A model generated the notes under the pieces. It made no database searches and was not told the origin of the DNA. It saw only the letters and a list, made by a program, of their open reading frames with translations. A stretch of 64,000 nt of DNA from Ooceraea biroi (Eukaryota > Arthropoda > Insecta > Hymenoptera > Formicidae): NCBI RefSeq assembly GCF_003672135.1, contig NC_039519.1:4588001-4652000 (forward strand), written 5' to 3'. Positions 13,860 to 25,450 of this stretch are shown here, in pieces; the first letter of the stretch is position 1, and every line of letters starts with the position of its first letter. The position numbers and the translations under genes are program-made.

Positions 13860-14561
13860 AAATTTAAATTCGGAATACTACGCCAACTGAATTGGGACTG
13901 GATTCTATATATTTATCGACTGCACGCCTCGGGTTCATCAAACTGCGAGCGGAAGTAGAAATCGCGCGAAGACACACATTGCAGGATTCTCCGTATCCGA
14001 TCTCTGGATCGGCGAGAGAGGAGAGGATCGGGTTGGCGATTAGGGGGTGGGATATGTCGATCCCGTGGATCCTCGATCCTATCAAGTACCAAGTTTCGCC
14101 TTGACCGATCTCGGCCGATCTATCCCCACGATCGATTCCCACCACGATCGTGGTTTTGGCCTCGTTTACGGTTGCGTCTTGTCTTCGCGGGAGATACCAC
14201 CTCCGACGAGCCTGGTTGACCACCACCAAAGCTACGGCAACGAAAGATACCCGCACCAAAGTTATAAAGCAGACCAGCTAAGCTGGCAAGCGGCGCTGCC
14301 ACTTTGACGAGCGACCACGACGTGCCACGGTACCGCTTTCGCGAAAGGAAAGACACTTTTCGGCGGACACCCCTCGTGGTGTCATCCTCTGTTGGAGCGC
14401 ACGGTCGTCGGGCGATGTTATTTTGACGTACAACAGTCGCGGGTGCAGTTACGATATTTTCCGGACGCCGCCCTCACTTAGCTCGCACGTCTGTCATACG
14501 CACGAAGATTTAAGGATTCGATACTTTTAAGATATTCGTACGTGACCAAAGAATCGTGTCA
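13860..14561 (+). promoter_or_regulatory. CpG-rich island; candidate promoter and 5' exon of the ELOVL gene
   Basis: A block of about 700 bp with much higher G+C and CpG content than its flanks. It ends in GTGTCAG followed at 14562 by a GTAAGG 5' splice-site match. The first coding exon of the elongase at 17665 lies just after a 3' splice site (AG at 17660-17661), so an upstream untranslated exon must exist. This island, about 3.1 kb upstream on the same strand, is the best candidate. Overlapping ORFs on both strands here look like composition effects. The link between this exon and the gene is an inference. Confidence 0.4.
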
Positions 14562-14981
14562 GGTAAGGAAATGCCTCCTTCGCCCTCCTCCGGGCAAAAT
14601 CCACTTTTAAAGGATTTTACACGATACAGAAGCAAGTTTGCGAGATAAAAAATTTTTGTTTCTTTTTTTTATGTAAAGTGTTTTGTAAAGTGTAAATTGT
14701 TAAGTTTGATATAAGGTTTTCATGGAATTACTGTATCAGAACATCTCATTCATTTCATTATAAACTAATAGTCGCTTTATAAAATAATTTTTCTTTGTAC
14801 CTTAAGAGGTCCAATAAATCTTACTTCCGAAGACTTCAGGATTTCTTCATCGTAACAGTGCATTCTACTTGCGAAAATTGCAAATAATCAGCTCTGACAA
14901 TAATAAAAAAGTAGCTTGTGTTTTTAATAAAGATAATGATTGCTCAACGTTTTAATTTTACTCGCGTCATCAAAGGATGAC

Positions 14982-15062
14982 TTTCATTTTAAATTGCAAC
15001 ATTATGCTTTATCATCTTTTGTCAAAAAACATAAAAGCATAATGTTGCAATTTGAAATGAAA
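14982..15062. repeat. 81-nt near-perfect hairpin
   Basis: Arms 14982-15010 and 15034-15062 are reverse complements over 29 bases with one mismatch, around a 23-base loop. The size fits a microRNA precursor, but equally a tiny MITE. It lies in AT-rich DNA between the GC-rich island and the elongase coding exons, so it may be within the elongase 5' intron. Confidence 0.6.
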
Positions 15063-17664
15063 ATTGTAATTATTAGCACGCTTGTGTTATTAATTTTCGA
15101 AGAATGTTCGATGAATGCAATAATGGAATGAGTTTTAATTATAATTATAATCATATTATTTTTCATCATATTAGTTGTACACATATACATGTAATTTTTT
15201 CAATAAATAACTAAAGAAGAAAATATTTTTTTTAAATATTAAATTTGATAATATAATAGTTTAGTAGCATAAATGAACATAAATTTATTACTCGTTATTT
15301 TTATAATATATAAAAATATATTGTGAAATATATTAAAAATAACTAAATAAATAATATTGTTAATTATATAATTAATTTTAATATTAATATCAATATTATA
15401 ACTATGAAGAATATAATCTATTTTATGTTATTTTAAATGTATTAGATGTTGATTATTAACGGAATATACATGAGATTTAAAAAACATTTTAGTCAGATAG
15501 TTTCCTTAAATAAATAAATTTTAAATTTTGAAAAGGCAAGTAAAAGCAAATAAACATATGTTGATATAAATTGTATAAATTTATATAATAATAAATATTT
15601 TATTATTTAACATCACGCTCATTTCGAGGGTATATTAAAAATTTTCATTCATATTTTTTGAAATAGATGATTTAACAATATATTATTCTATTAAAGAAAT
15701 TTCGGAGAAAAATGATCTGTTTTTAACCTTCAGATTCATCGAATCATTTATATGGATTATATTGTATATATCTACATCTTGCTTACGTGCTTAACTTTCG
15801 CTGGATTCGTATCGCTCACCGTTATTGCTTTCATTAACAACAGGATGTAATGTAGTTAATGAAGATTAGGATGTATTTTAATGAAAATTTTATTTAATGA
15901 AGAATTTCGAAGATTTCTCTTATTCATTACCTTTTCAGAATAGAAGCATCGAATATTTATCTTATCATATCATGCTTATTGACCGTATTATGTAAAATAC
16001 ACAAGTTAATCATTTTAAATTGTAATGATAATTTTAATCAATTATACTAAATAAGGAATGATATTTTTCCTAACTAACTAGGAATAATAATTTCATGCTA
16101 TATATAACACCCATTTGCTTTATCATGCTCATTATTTCCCTTTAATTTATGAATCATTTCTCAAATTAATGCATTAGATGTTGACCGCTTTACATTTGAT
16201 ACTGAGCAAGAGAAATTGTCTTATGTCTTGCCAGTGTAACAATGTTACATGAATTTCCAAGGTGTATTGAAATCATTAAAAATTTCAACTTCTTGGAAAT
16301 TAATTTGAGAACTTATTAATCTTGTGTAGTATAAAAATAAAAAAAGGAAACAAATAGAAATAAAAGCATATTTAATAGATTCAGCTTTCTCTTTGATTGC
16401 ACAGGTTTGCAAAAGTTAATATTATCATAACATACAAATGACATTTTTAATATAACGTGTGTGCTTTCGTGCATTACCATCTCAGTTTATTGCTCGTTAA
16501 TAACAGCAACGTGAAATTTCTGCACATTGATACGCGATATGTTTCGGCAACTCCGGCGCTTATTTGCAAGGACGAGAATTTCTTTTATTTAACACGAATT
16601 ATTCCCGCTCGCGATTTAAAATGTGTGTTTCATACATGTGTATGCTTTTGCTGACCGATGCATCTATTATTTGCACACTGGAGCTGAAGTATGCGATGAT
16701 ACAATGTAACACATGCTGTTGCATTTGCCGCTTAAGTTCGATGTAAAGTGGCTCACTTAAGGAAAGTAACTTTCCTCAAAGGATATATTAGCTGATGGAT
16801 GGTCGACATGACAACAAGCTGCTTAAAAAAAAGAAGTGTTCGCCGAGAGACACGTTTATAGCGACTTCGGGAGATAGCGGTAATAGTTTCTTCGGTGTGT
16901 GAAAGTTATGTTCCGCGATACAGACGGCAAGTGAACGACCGCATAATGTGCATCAAGGAAATAGCTGTTAAGAACTAATTACAAGCTGATGAATAGACCG
17001 TGCAGCGTATTGCGTTTAATCGATCGACACTTCGCATTCCGCGGACGGACCGGTTTTAAAGCTCCCGAGGTGTTGCACGTTTCCGGAAACATAGCGCTTA
17101 ATGAAACAGCGTATTCGATTTTTCGTGCATCAGTTCTATGGCGAAAAAATTATTTTAATAAAAAAAATGATATCGTGAGTTGCACAAGGAGCAATCGGGA
17201 CTTAATTTCATTGTATTTCGTTTACGTAATCGTACGTGCATCGGAATGCCATGAAAACATTTTGTACGAAGTGGCACATTATTCGAGCGTGCGTTAAATT
17301 TTGCCACGTCGGTGAAAATGCATCTCGGCAATATTGCTGTAACGTCGTGAAAAGGAAAGGGATCTTGAGTTATAATATTTTGTTGTGCCACGTTGCGCTG
17401 GAGCTGCAACATGGTCAAGGTAGTGCTGACAAGAGAGATAGGCTGCACACAGGAACCTTCTATTAAATTGGTCGCCGAGATTAGTACTTGTCGAACTTGT
17501 ACTGCGATCGTGAATTTCATTTGCAGAGAAAGTAAGATACATGTCAGTCGAAACTGACATGACTCAGCGTAATAATGTAATTATAAATGCAAATTTTCGT
17601 GAGAACTGATGAAACATTTATATGCAATGATACAGGCAACGACCCGTCCTTTATGTTGCAGGCA

Positions 17665-19502
17665 ATGGCGGCCCTCATTAATTCTACGGCACAATTCATC
17701 AATGATGCATACGACTACTACCTCTGGACGCTGTCTCTCGCAGGTAATTTGTGAAAATTCTCTGCGGCGGTATTTAAATAATTGCCGTTAAAATTGCCTT
17801 TCCGGCCTGATGCTGCACAGACGTATTTAATGAGTTCTGTTCTGCGTAATTATAATATCAAAGTCGCGTATAATTGAGAAAATCATTTAATTATATTAAA
17901 TAATTACACATGATTGGTTTCCCATTTCCTATTTTCTATTTTTTCCATGAATAAAGAATGATTGTATAATTACTATAAAATTATTATATGGGATATTGCT
18001 AATGAACATGATTCTCGATTTTCAGATAAGAGGACGAGAGGATGGCTACTGGTGGACTCGCCGAGACCAATGTTACTGTATACGATGTTATATCTTTTCA
18101 TCGTTTGGGCGGGTCCTAAGATCATGAAGACGCGGAAAGCCTTCAAATTAACATGGGCACTGGTGCCCTATAATCTTGCCATGGCCTGTCTTAATGCATA
18201 TATTGCTATTCAAGTAATTTCTTGCATTTCATCATAAAAATGTTACGGAATGTTAATTTAATTTTATGTAATTGTTTCACCCGCAAAAAATATTTCTACC
18301 ATTGACGTTATTATATTATTTGCAGTTGTTTGTAGCTTCTACGAGGTTACAGTATAGTTACGTGTGCCAGCCAATAAAGCACATTACACGTCCTGATGAA
18401 CTACAGGTAAGAAAATGTGGTAGAATAAAAAAAATATGATTATTATTTTAATATTAACAAGATAGATTTTCTTTGTTCTTTATGAAATAAGAAGTAGTCA
18501 CATGCGTAGAATGAAACGCCATGGAGAGCCTTTTTAAAAAATTTAATATTTTCTGCACTCAGATTGCTAACGCAGTTTGGTGGTACTACTTTAGCAAGCT
18601 TCTGGAATTCTGCGATACATTCTTCTTCATTTTGAGGAAAAAGGATAATCAGTTGAGCTTCCTTCACGTTTACCATCACTCTACTATGTTCTCGTTGTGG
18701 TGGATCGGTATCAAATGGGTACCGAGTGGGTCCAGTAAGTGTACATTGATTTCCGTTTGTAAAATAATTGTGTTAAGTCCTCAGAAAAGATGAAATCTTA
18801 TAAAATAAAATAAAGATAGCATTAATGGAAGTTAGAACACTTGCGCTTCATAATTCAATTAAAGGAGTGCGATGTACGCGCAGATTTCATTTACACGTGA
18901 ATTACTTGAACGTTACTCGAATTCCTAATTCTGTTTACGCTTTTATTGCATTACGTGTTACGTTTATTACATTATGTATTTCCAGCTTTCCTGCCAGCGA
19001 TGGTAAACAGCTTCATCCACGTGCTGATGTACTCGTATTACGGACTCGCCGCGTTAGGCCCCACGGTAGCCAAGTATCTCTGGTGGAAGAAGTACTTGAC
19101 GATCCTTCAACTGATCCAGTTTACGACCGCTTTGGTATTGGGCATTAACGGCATCCGATCCGGATGCGACTTCCCTCTCTGGATGCAGTACGCCCTGGTG
19201 ATTTACATGGTCTCCTTTATCGTCCTGTTCGGAAACTTCTACGCCAAAGCCTACATTGCGAAGGTCAGTACGGATCTTCGGAACTGAGTCCGTACGAGTC
19301 ACAGTATTGTCGCGCGCTGTTGGCGTTGACGATGACTGACGTTTGTTTGCAGGGTAAACAAGTGTACGCGGAGAAGCGGCTGGAAAGGCTAAGAGCCGCC
19401 GAGGCGGCGAAGCAGCTGGACAGCGCGATTACCAACGGAACTGTCACGAACGGACACGCGAACGGTTACACGAACGGAGTGTCCAAGAAGAAGACCCAAT
19501 GA
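17665..19502 (+). CDS. Very long chain fatty acid elongase (ELOVL family)
   Basis: This is a 315-residue ER-membrane condensing enzyme that adds two carbons from malonyl-CoA to long-chain acyl-CoA, feeding cuticular hydrocarbon and membrane lipid synthesis. Coding exons are 17665-17743, 18026-18213, 18326-18406, 18563-18734, 18986-19263 and 19353-19502. All junctions are GT/AG and phases agree. Diagnostic features are KLLEFCDTFFFILRKK, the catalytic histidine box HVYHH (residues 151-155), a membrane segment with MYSYYG, and TILQLIQF. Several hydrophobic helices fit the usual multi-pass topology. The protein ends in KKTQ, a di-lysine ER-retrieval signal. The ATG lies three bases after a 3' splice site, so there is an upstream untranslated exon. 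Length and motifs suggest the insect ELOVL1/4/7-like branch; the exact substrate is not readable from sequence. Confidence 0.95.
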
Positions 19503-19572
19503 GGCGATCTCTCTCCCCGGGGGGTCTTCTCGTCGAGCATCCGCGATTCATGCCGCTCGCGACGTATAATAT

Positions 19573-19578
19573 AATAAA
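19573..19578 (+). other. Polyadenylation signal candidate for the elongase gene
   Basis: AATAAA lies about 70 bases after the elongase stop codon. Another AATAAA at about 19991 could serve a longer 3' UTR. Confidence 0.4.
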
Positions 19579-19579
19579 A

Positions 19580-22347
19580 CAAATAGTCACGGACATTAGC
19601 AATTGTACGGTCGGCGTCGAACGACGCGTCGCGTTCGACGGCGAAGGTATGGTTTAAGGCAAGGAAGAAAACAGGAGAACGGGAAAGAAAGAAACTCTGC
19701 TTGGATCCTTCTGTACACGTTTCTCGGGTTTGCGCACGCGAGGCAAATCCGCAACGCGGATTGCGAAACTATCGATCCGCGATTCTCCTCCCATCGGCCC
19801 GATGACTGTACATTCGCGGCACGCCACGCTGATTCCAGCAACTGTAAATATTAATATACACTGGAGGCAGTCTATATAAAACCGAGTACATTTTTTAGCG
19901 ATTAGCACGATGGACCTGCAGAGCTGAGTCCGTATATGTATGTTGGGGCCGTACCCGTGTGTGAGCGGAAGGTTTACGCACTTAGAAACTGAAATAAATA
20001 TCAAAATGTTATCAAAAAGAACGATACTCCTGCAAGAGTCCGAGTAGACAAATAAGTTTTCTTCTTAACAAATTGTAAGCTTATTTGGGAAAATGGGGAA
20101 GGACATATTTATATAAAGATTAGTATTATGTATAAAAGTAGATGAGCAAATCATGGAACTGGCTCTGTAGGTCTATGCTCAATGCAGATTGAGCGAACGA
20201 AGAAACGCAAAATTTCATTATCACTGGCGAAAGGGTAAAATATTTTTAACGAAAGATTTTCTCTCTTCTCCGTGTAATTTATCGTGTGTCTGTTCAAATC
20301 GCACGTGAAAGATACAAATGGTTTGCTCGAAATTGAGTGTGCAGGCAATTTACGAAATTTTCACAAGAAAGTACGTGTCTATGCGTGTATTCTAAAAATT
20401 GGCTCGATTTAATTTCGCAGATATCATTTTCTTTGTATTGCATGGTTTTGTAATAAAAACATATACAGTCTTGTATAAAAATTAATCAATGGAATTACAA
20501 TCTCAGTATAAAAGATTTGCGGAGATTCGTGCGCCTTTGTTAAATGAATGCAATATTATCGATAGATTTTTATTTGTTTTCAAATGACGCATGTATTATA
20601 AAAAAAAGTATCGATCAGTTAGACCCAGATTTTATACAATACTTTTCTACAATAAGAAAGAGAGAGAGTAATTCATATGTACATACAGACATGACGCGTT
20701 TTCGTCGCAACGAGAACTATGATAGAAACTCAAAATTATAAAAATAGAAGTTTTGCAAAAAATGGGAAATGTGTGCTACTATTATTTTATCATTCGTGTA
20801 AATGACGAATCGGCTTCTCATTCACCCACAGAGAGCGCGATTCATATTTTTATCTAAAAGTTTACACAAACAATAGTTAATTGATTCATATAAATTATAA
20901 GCTAATTATTTGCGAAGATAAATCATGATTGTTTGTGAATCGTGTATTTTCTTCTGATATATTTTGAATTTTTTAGATGATTATATTAATGTTAACATAT
21001 TTTTAATTATTATAATGTAATGGATGATGCAGTTGTTATAAATATGGCATTGCTGCGCAATGTTTAAAAAGAAGAAATGCATTATGTTAATTCTTCACAG
21101 TTTACGTTTATTTATCCTTTTATAGCCAAATTTTTCAAAACATTTTTTATTGTTTAAAAGATATCTAAATTCATTGTAACACATTACAAAATACTTTTAT
21201 TTTCAATTGTTATTTATTATCACATGTACTTTAAACAATTATAAAACTGCCGTTAGTTTAAAAGCGATAAATATCAAGCACAGATTAGGGAAGTTGCATT
21301 AAACGTATGAGACAAGTAGGACACAATTATATATAATACGAAACATCATAATACTTCATGACATATATTACTGATATGCAACTGTATGAGAAGATAAAAC
21401 ATCGAGAAACTATTGGACAGTTTTCAATATGAGTGAATGAAATACATGTTTAATTCTATCGATCGTTTTCTCCTCATTCATTAAAATCCAGCATTTATTT
21501 ATACAATTAATAAATTTTATATATATATTTATTTTTTATAATAACTCGAACAGCGATATAATAATGTATAATGTATAATTTATGCATTTTATTTTCCTAT
21601 ATGTTTATGGAGTTTGCATATAAACACATTTTAATTAGCAATTCACCGAATCTATGTTCAACTGAAAAGTGTAGTACTTGTATAAAATTAATATTCTATT
21701 ATACTAAAATGTCCATAAAGAAAAAAGCTTTTAATTTCTTCGAAAAGAAATTTTTGATAAAACTCATTACAATGTTTAAAGAGATAATAGGAAATAAGAA
21801 AACTCGAATGAAAAGAGGACAACGATTAGCGTCGGATAAGAAGCATGAATTACGACTACTTTCACTACTAGCACACTTATTAACGGTAAGGTGATTATAA
21901 TTTAAAATAATATAATTTATACGTGTACATATCTCTACATACGCACTCACGCGTACATACAGGAAGAACGAGTTCTAATTCTAATTTCATACATATTACA
22001 TGCGCGCACGCTCCCGCGTGTACATTATTCAGTAATATTGCTATTCTTTTCTTTTTTAACACAAGCCGTTGATAAACAATTATAATTGTTATAAACAAAT
22101 AATGAGTTAACAAAAGATTTCACAGAGAGGAAAGAATGTAAAGACACTGCAAGAAAGACGATGCAGTTCACAAAAAAACAATATGTTATCGCTATAAAAC
22201 CATTCCTCGTTATGGTTATTAAACCATTCCTCGTTAAGATTATTACTTCTTTTATCTTATAAAACTCATGATCAATACAATTAATCAAGATACGCCAGAC
22301 ATATCTTGATTTACATTCGAAAGTGGCAATGTTTCATAAATTAACGA
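19580..22347. other. Intergenic stretch between the elongase and CC2D2A genes
   Basis: The first part (to about 20000) is GC-richer and may be elongase 3' UTR. After that the DNA is AT-rich, with short chance ORFs such as 21571-21894 that lack any recognisable domain. The two genes converge, so no promoter is expected here, and none was seen. Confidence 0.45.
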
Positions 22348-25144
22348 TTAACTACGGCTCCGTAAGATCGCTAGAGCCAACCATATCGAGCTCACTTTAC
22401 CGATATATCGCTGTATGTGGCAAACGAGAGCGAATTCGATGGGACCCGTAATATTATGAACCTTCGTGGCGGCTATTTGTTCCGCCAATTCGTCAAGAGT
22501 AGTCTGACGTAAATTCAGGAGGAAACCGTGCGTATGATAAGCCCTGTACAACTGTTTCAAGTCTCGTTTGTCCAGTTGAGGTCTCACGTCGTTTGGGATA
22601 TTGGAAACAAAACCTCGCAGAACGCTGACTGCATGACGATTAAATATTGTTGTTAAACCAAGAGCACTACGCCAACCCGACAATTTGTCTCGTAAAAATT
22701 GCTCCATTTGTGCCGCTTTTTCTTTCTCTTGCGCATCTTCCTCGGCTGTGATAGTCAATTCCAATGTTTGAACGGGCCTATTGCTGCTTGATGCATTTAC
22801 AGGTGCAAGCGGCCGCCAGTCTTTGCCAATCGCTACGTTATATTTTAAATTGTGAGGTAAAATGGACTTTTGCATATTCTCCCACATCTGAAACAAAGAA
22901 ATGGCTATAAGAAAGCGAAATAAAAAATAAAAATCATGAATTTAGTCAGAATTGATGTATTGCACTGCACTTAAAAATTGAAATTTTCTTAATTCTTATT
23001 TTTACTAACCCCAGAATGATTGATTAAACGGGATACTTTCATCAATGAACAGCGACTGTCACTTAATTTATAATGATCGGCGATCTCAGGATTCCATAAG
23101 ACAACGTCATTATCTTCAATAGTTAACACAAATGCAGTCCATTTGCTTATCTGCGAGGAGCCTGCGACATACATAAATAAATTTTGAAGAAGATATAACT
23201 CTTATTTTTAATGCGTAACGTTATGTAACATAAATGTGATACATAAATTTATATACATGAATTTGTTAAATTATACAAGAAACATACAATAAGATTTTAG
23301 TATAAGTAAATATAATTAATAAAATAAATGTATCTTTTTTTAAGACACAGAAATAATACTAATTTAACGTTCTTCAAGAGTTTTCGCTATTTTTAAAAAT
23401 AAGTTCAACAGAATTTGCGAAATATTATATCAACGCATTACTACTCTTTCTCTTTGTACATTATGTCAAATTTGCATATTTAATAATACATACCCAACAA
23501 AACGTACGATTGCAGGCCAAAACCCTGTAGCAGCGTAGCTAGCAGGGCTGCTCTGCCATAATGATCCACCTTATTCACGTTTAACGCTTGGCGTGGAGCA
23601 ACCGGACCGTAATGCATAGGTAATGATGGTAAAAGCATAACAAGCCGTGCCGCATCGTCAATCGTCTCAACATCAATTACTTTATAAGGAGTTGTCATGC
23701 AACGTTGGATCCCTTTCAACAAGGTATCAATAGCATTAGCCTCTACGGAATTAGTGTTTCCAGGTTGCTCCAGTTTCATTAACACATAGATTCTAGTGTG
23801 CGATTGTCCAGGACTAGCTTGCACGTAGCCGAACGACAGCACCGGACTCAGCAGAGGGGATAAAGCTACCCATCGCTCGAGTTCCTGATAATTTCTATGA
23901 CGTTCGAGTGGGATCCTTGCTTCGCCCAGCCACTGTTGACCCCAAACAGGATGCTGATCGTACAAACGGAACTTAACATAATGTTCGCCGCTTTGCTTGG
24001 GCAATTCGAAGTGCATTGTCTGTTGCCACACTGGCGCGGGCCCATCAGCTACAGAAGTAGCATGAACAACATTGCCCCATTCTACTTCCAGAAGTGGTGA
24101 GACTAGTGCCGATTCTTCCCTCACCGGGACTTCCACCCCTCTCAGAAGCGTGACGGAAAGAATCGTTCTTCCTACGACTCGGTGTCTACGGGTATTGGAT
24201 GATGGTCGAAGCGGGCGGCTGGCTTGGAAGAAATTTTTCAGGGACACATCCAACAAAGAGAACGCAGGCTGCTCGGTCACGACAATGTCCGGAGTTTTGC
24301 AATCTTCTGTGAACTTTCTACGCGTCGTAGGCATCTCGGCGTCAAAAACCAAAGCTGGGTCCGCCAGTAGAAAATACTTAATGTCTTTCTTCCGACTAGA
24401 ATGTTTCCGTAGCTTGGGCAGGTAGAGGCCGTTCTGCGGATCGTTCGGATCATTGCTCGGTTTGCAGAGATATGTTTTGCTTTCTTCTTGCTGGCAGGAG
24501 CCATATGTCGAAAGGGACACGGTACATGTGACAGTGCCGGCGTGCGTCCCATTCGGTTTCCCGTCAACTGCGAAGTCAATTTCAATTTTATGATCCTTTA
24601 CGTCGCGTTGGGGTAGCGGCAGTGGGAGTGTGCTTGATTCTCCACGGCGCGTGTGCACTTGTATCGAGAGATTGTGGCATTCCCAATTTCTGATCAGCAA
24701 TTTGTACAGCTCCCTATTGAACGGGCTGTTCATTTTGCATATCACTTTTCGTTTAAACAATACGGAGACCGACGCAACCTCGATCGTCGATTCGGACTGA
24801 TTCTCGCGAGGGGCGTGAAGGCGAACTTCGCGTATTGCGATCTCCATGAGTTTTCCACGAAATTGTGCTCCTGATTCATAATCTAACGGTTTAACATTAT
24901 CCAGTTGGTATGGCTTTATTATCCTGTTGGTGAAGGGATTTTCGGAAATGTACAAGCCATCCTCGGCCCATGAATTTTTATCATTCCGCGTTCGTGATGT
25001 TTCTTTACTTTTCGTAAGCACGCTACCGGTTTCTTCATCGTTATTGATCACCGGATATGCATAGCAGAGGCTGAGATCTAATTCGGCGTTATCTTGCGAC
25101 TGCTGTGTCGAGCCAGTTACAAAGTCGATGTGAGAGGAAGACAT
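22348..25144 (-). CDS. Cc2d2a: CC2D2A-like ciliary transition-zone protein (short insect form)
   Basis: CC2D2A is part of the tectonic/MKS complex at the base of cilia, where it gates entry of membrane proteins; in insects that means mainly sensory neurons and sperm. Exons on the minus strand are 23494-25144, 23010-23161 and 22348-22887, joined in frame for 780 residues. Visible regions are an N-terminal part with the conserved LADPALVFDAEMP segment (about 260-272), a C2 domain (about 325-440), then the transglutaminase-like fold. The last includes GRAALLATLLQGFGLQSYVLLG at the first junction, the KWTAFVL...LWNP segment, and a helical C-terminus. Vertebrate CC2D2A is about twice as long; the N-terminal coiled-coil half is missing here, and an upstream exon could have been overlooked. 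The start is the first ATG of the long open exon. Identification rests on remembered family motifs. Confidence 0.88.
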
Positions 25145-25322
25145 TTTACAATTACAAATGATTTACACAAAAATTTATTTACACAACATGGAATTTTAAA
25201 TTGTTTGATATTTAACACAGTAGAGTATTTTTAAGTTACGTTTTATTATTATAGAGTCATATATAAGCATGAAATGTCATATGACATAGACTTCCCGTTA
25301 GTGTTTTGTTTCAATGTAATTA

Positions 25323-25336
25323 GTTGCTATGGTAAC
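25323..25336. promoter_or_regulatory. RFX-type X-box upstream of CC2D2A
   Basis: GTTGCTATGGTAAC fits the X-box consensus RYYNYYATRRNRAC at every position. It lies 179 bp upstream of the CC2D2A start codon. RFX transcription factors bind this motif in promoters of ciliary genes, so both sequence and location fit. Binding has not been shown. Confidence 0.8.
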
Positions 25337-25337
25337 A

Positions 25338-25351
25338 ATCTCCATGGCAAT
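25338..25351. promoter_or_regulatory. Second X-box-like site next to the first
   Basis: ATCTCCATGGCAAT matches the same consensus at 13 of 14 positions (final T instead of C) and starts two bases after the first site. A tandem arrangement would place two RFX dimers on adjacent faces of the promoter. It may be a degenerate duplicate. Confidence 0.5.
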
Positions 25352-25442
25352 ACCAAACGAAAACTGAAATCTTAGCGGCATCTTATGGAGATGTACAAGA
25401 GCATGAAGTATTACCGATCGCTAAATAATTATTGTTACCAAC

Positions 25443-25450
25443 TATCGATA
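25443..25450. promoter_or_regulatory. TATCGATA (DRE-like) motif upstream of CC2D2A
   Basis: The palindromic octamer TATCGATA is the core DREF-binding element of many insect housekeeping promoters. It lies about 300 bp upstream of the CC2D2A start. An eight-base match is weak evidence alone; the location supports it modestly. Confidence 0.35.

Noticed and set aside
13864..14356. Overlapping ORFs on both strands (131 and 86 codons)
   Set aside because: Several frames open at once in a GC-rich island; no recognisable protein family.
16989..17297. Plus-strand ORF of 102 codons before the elongase
   Set aside because: Overlapped by antisense ORFs of similar size and lying in the presumed 5' intron; no domain.
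23897..24874. Plus-strand ORFs opposite CC2D2A
   Set aside because: Antisense shadows of the long CC2D2A exon.
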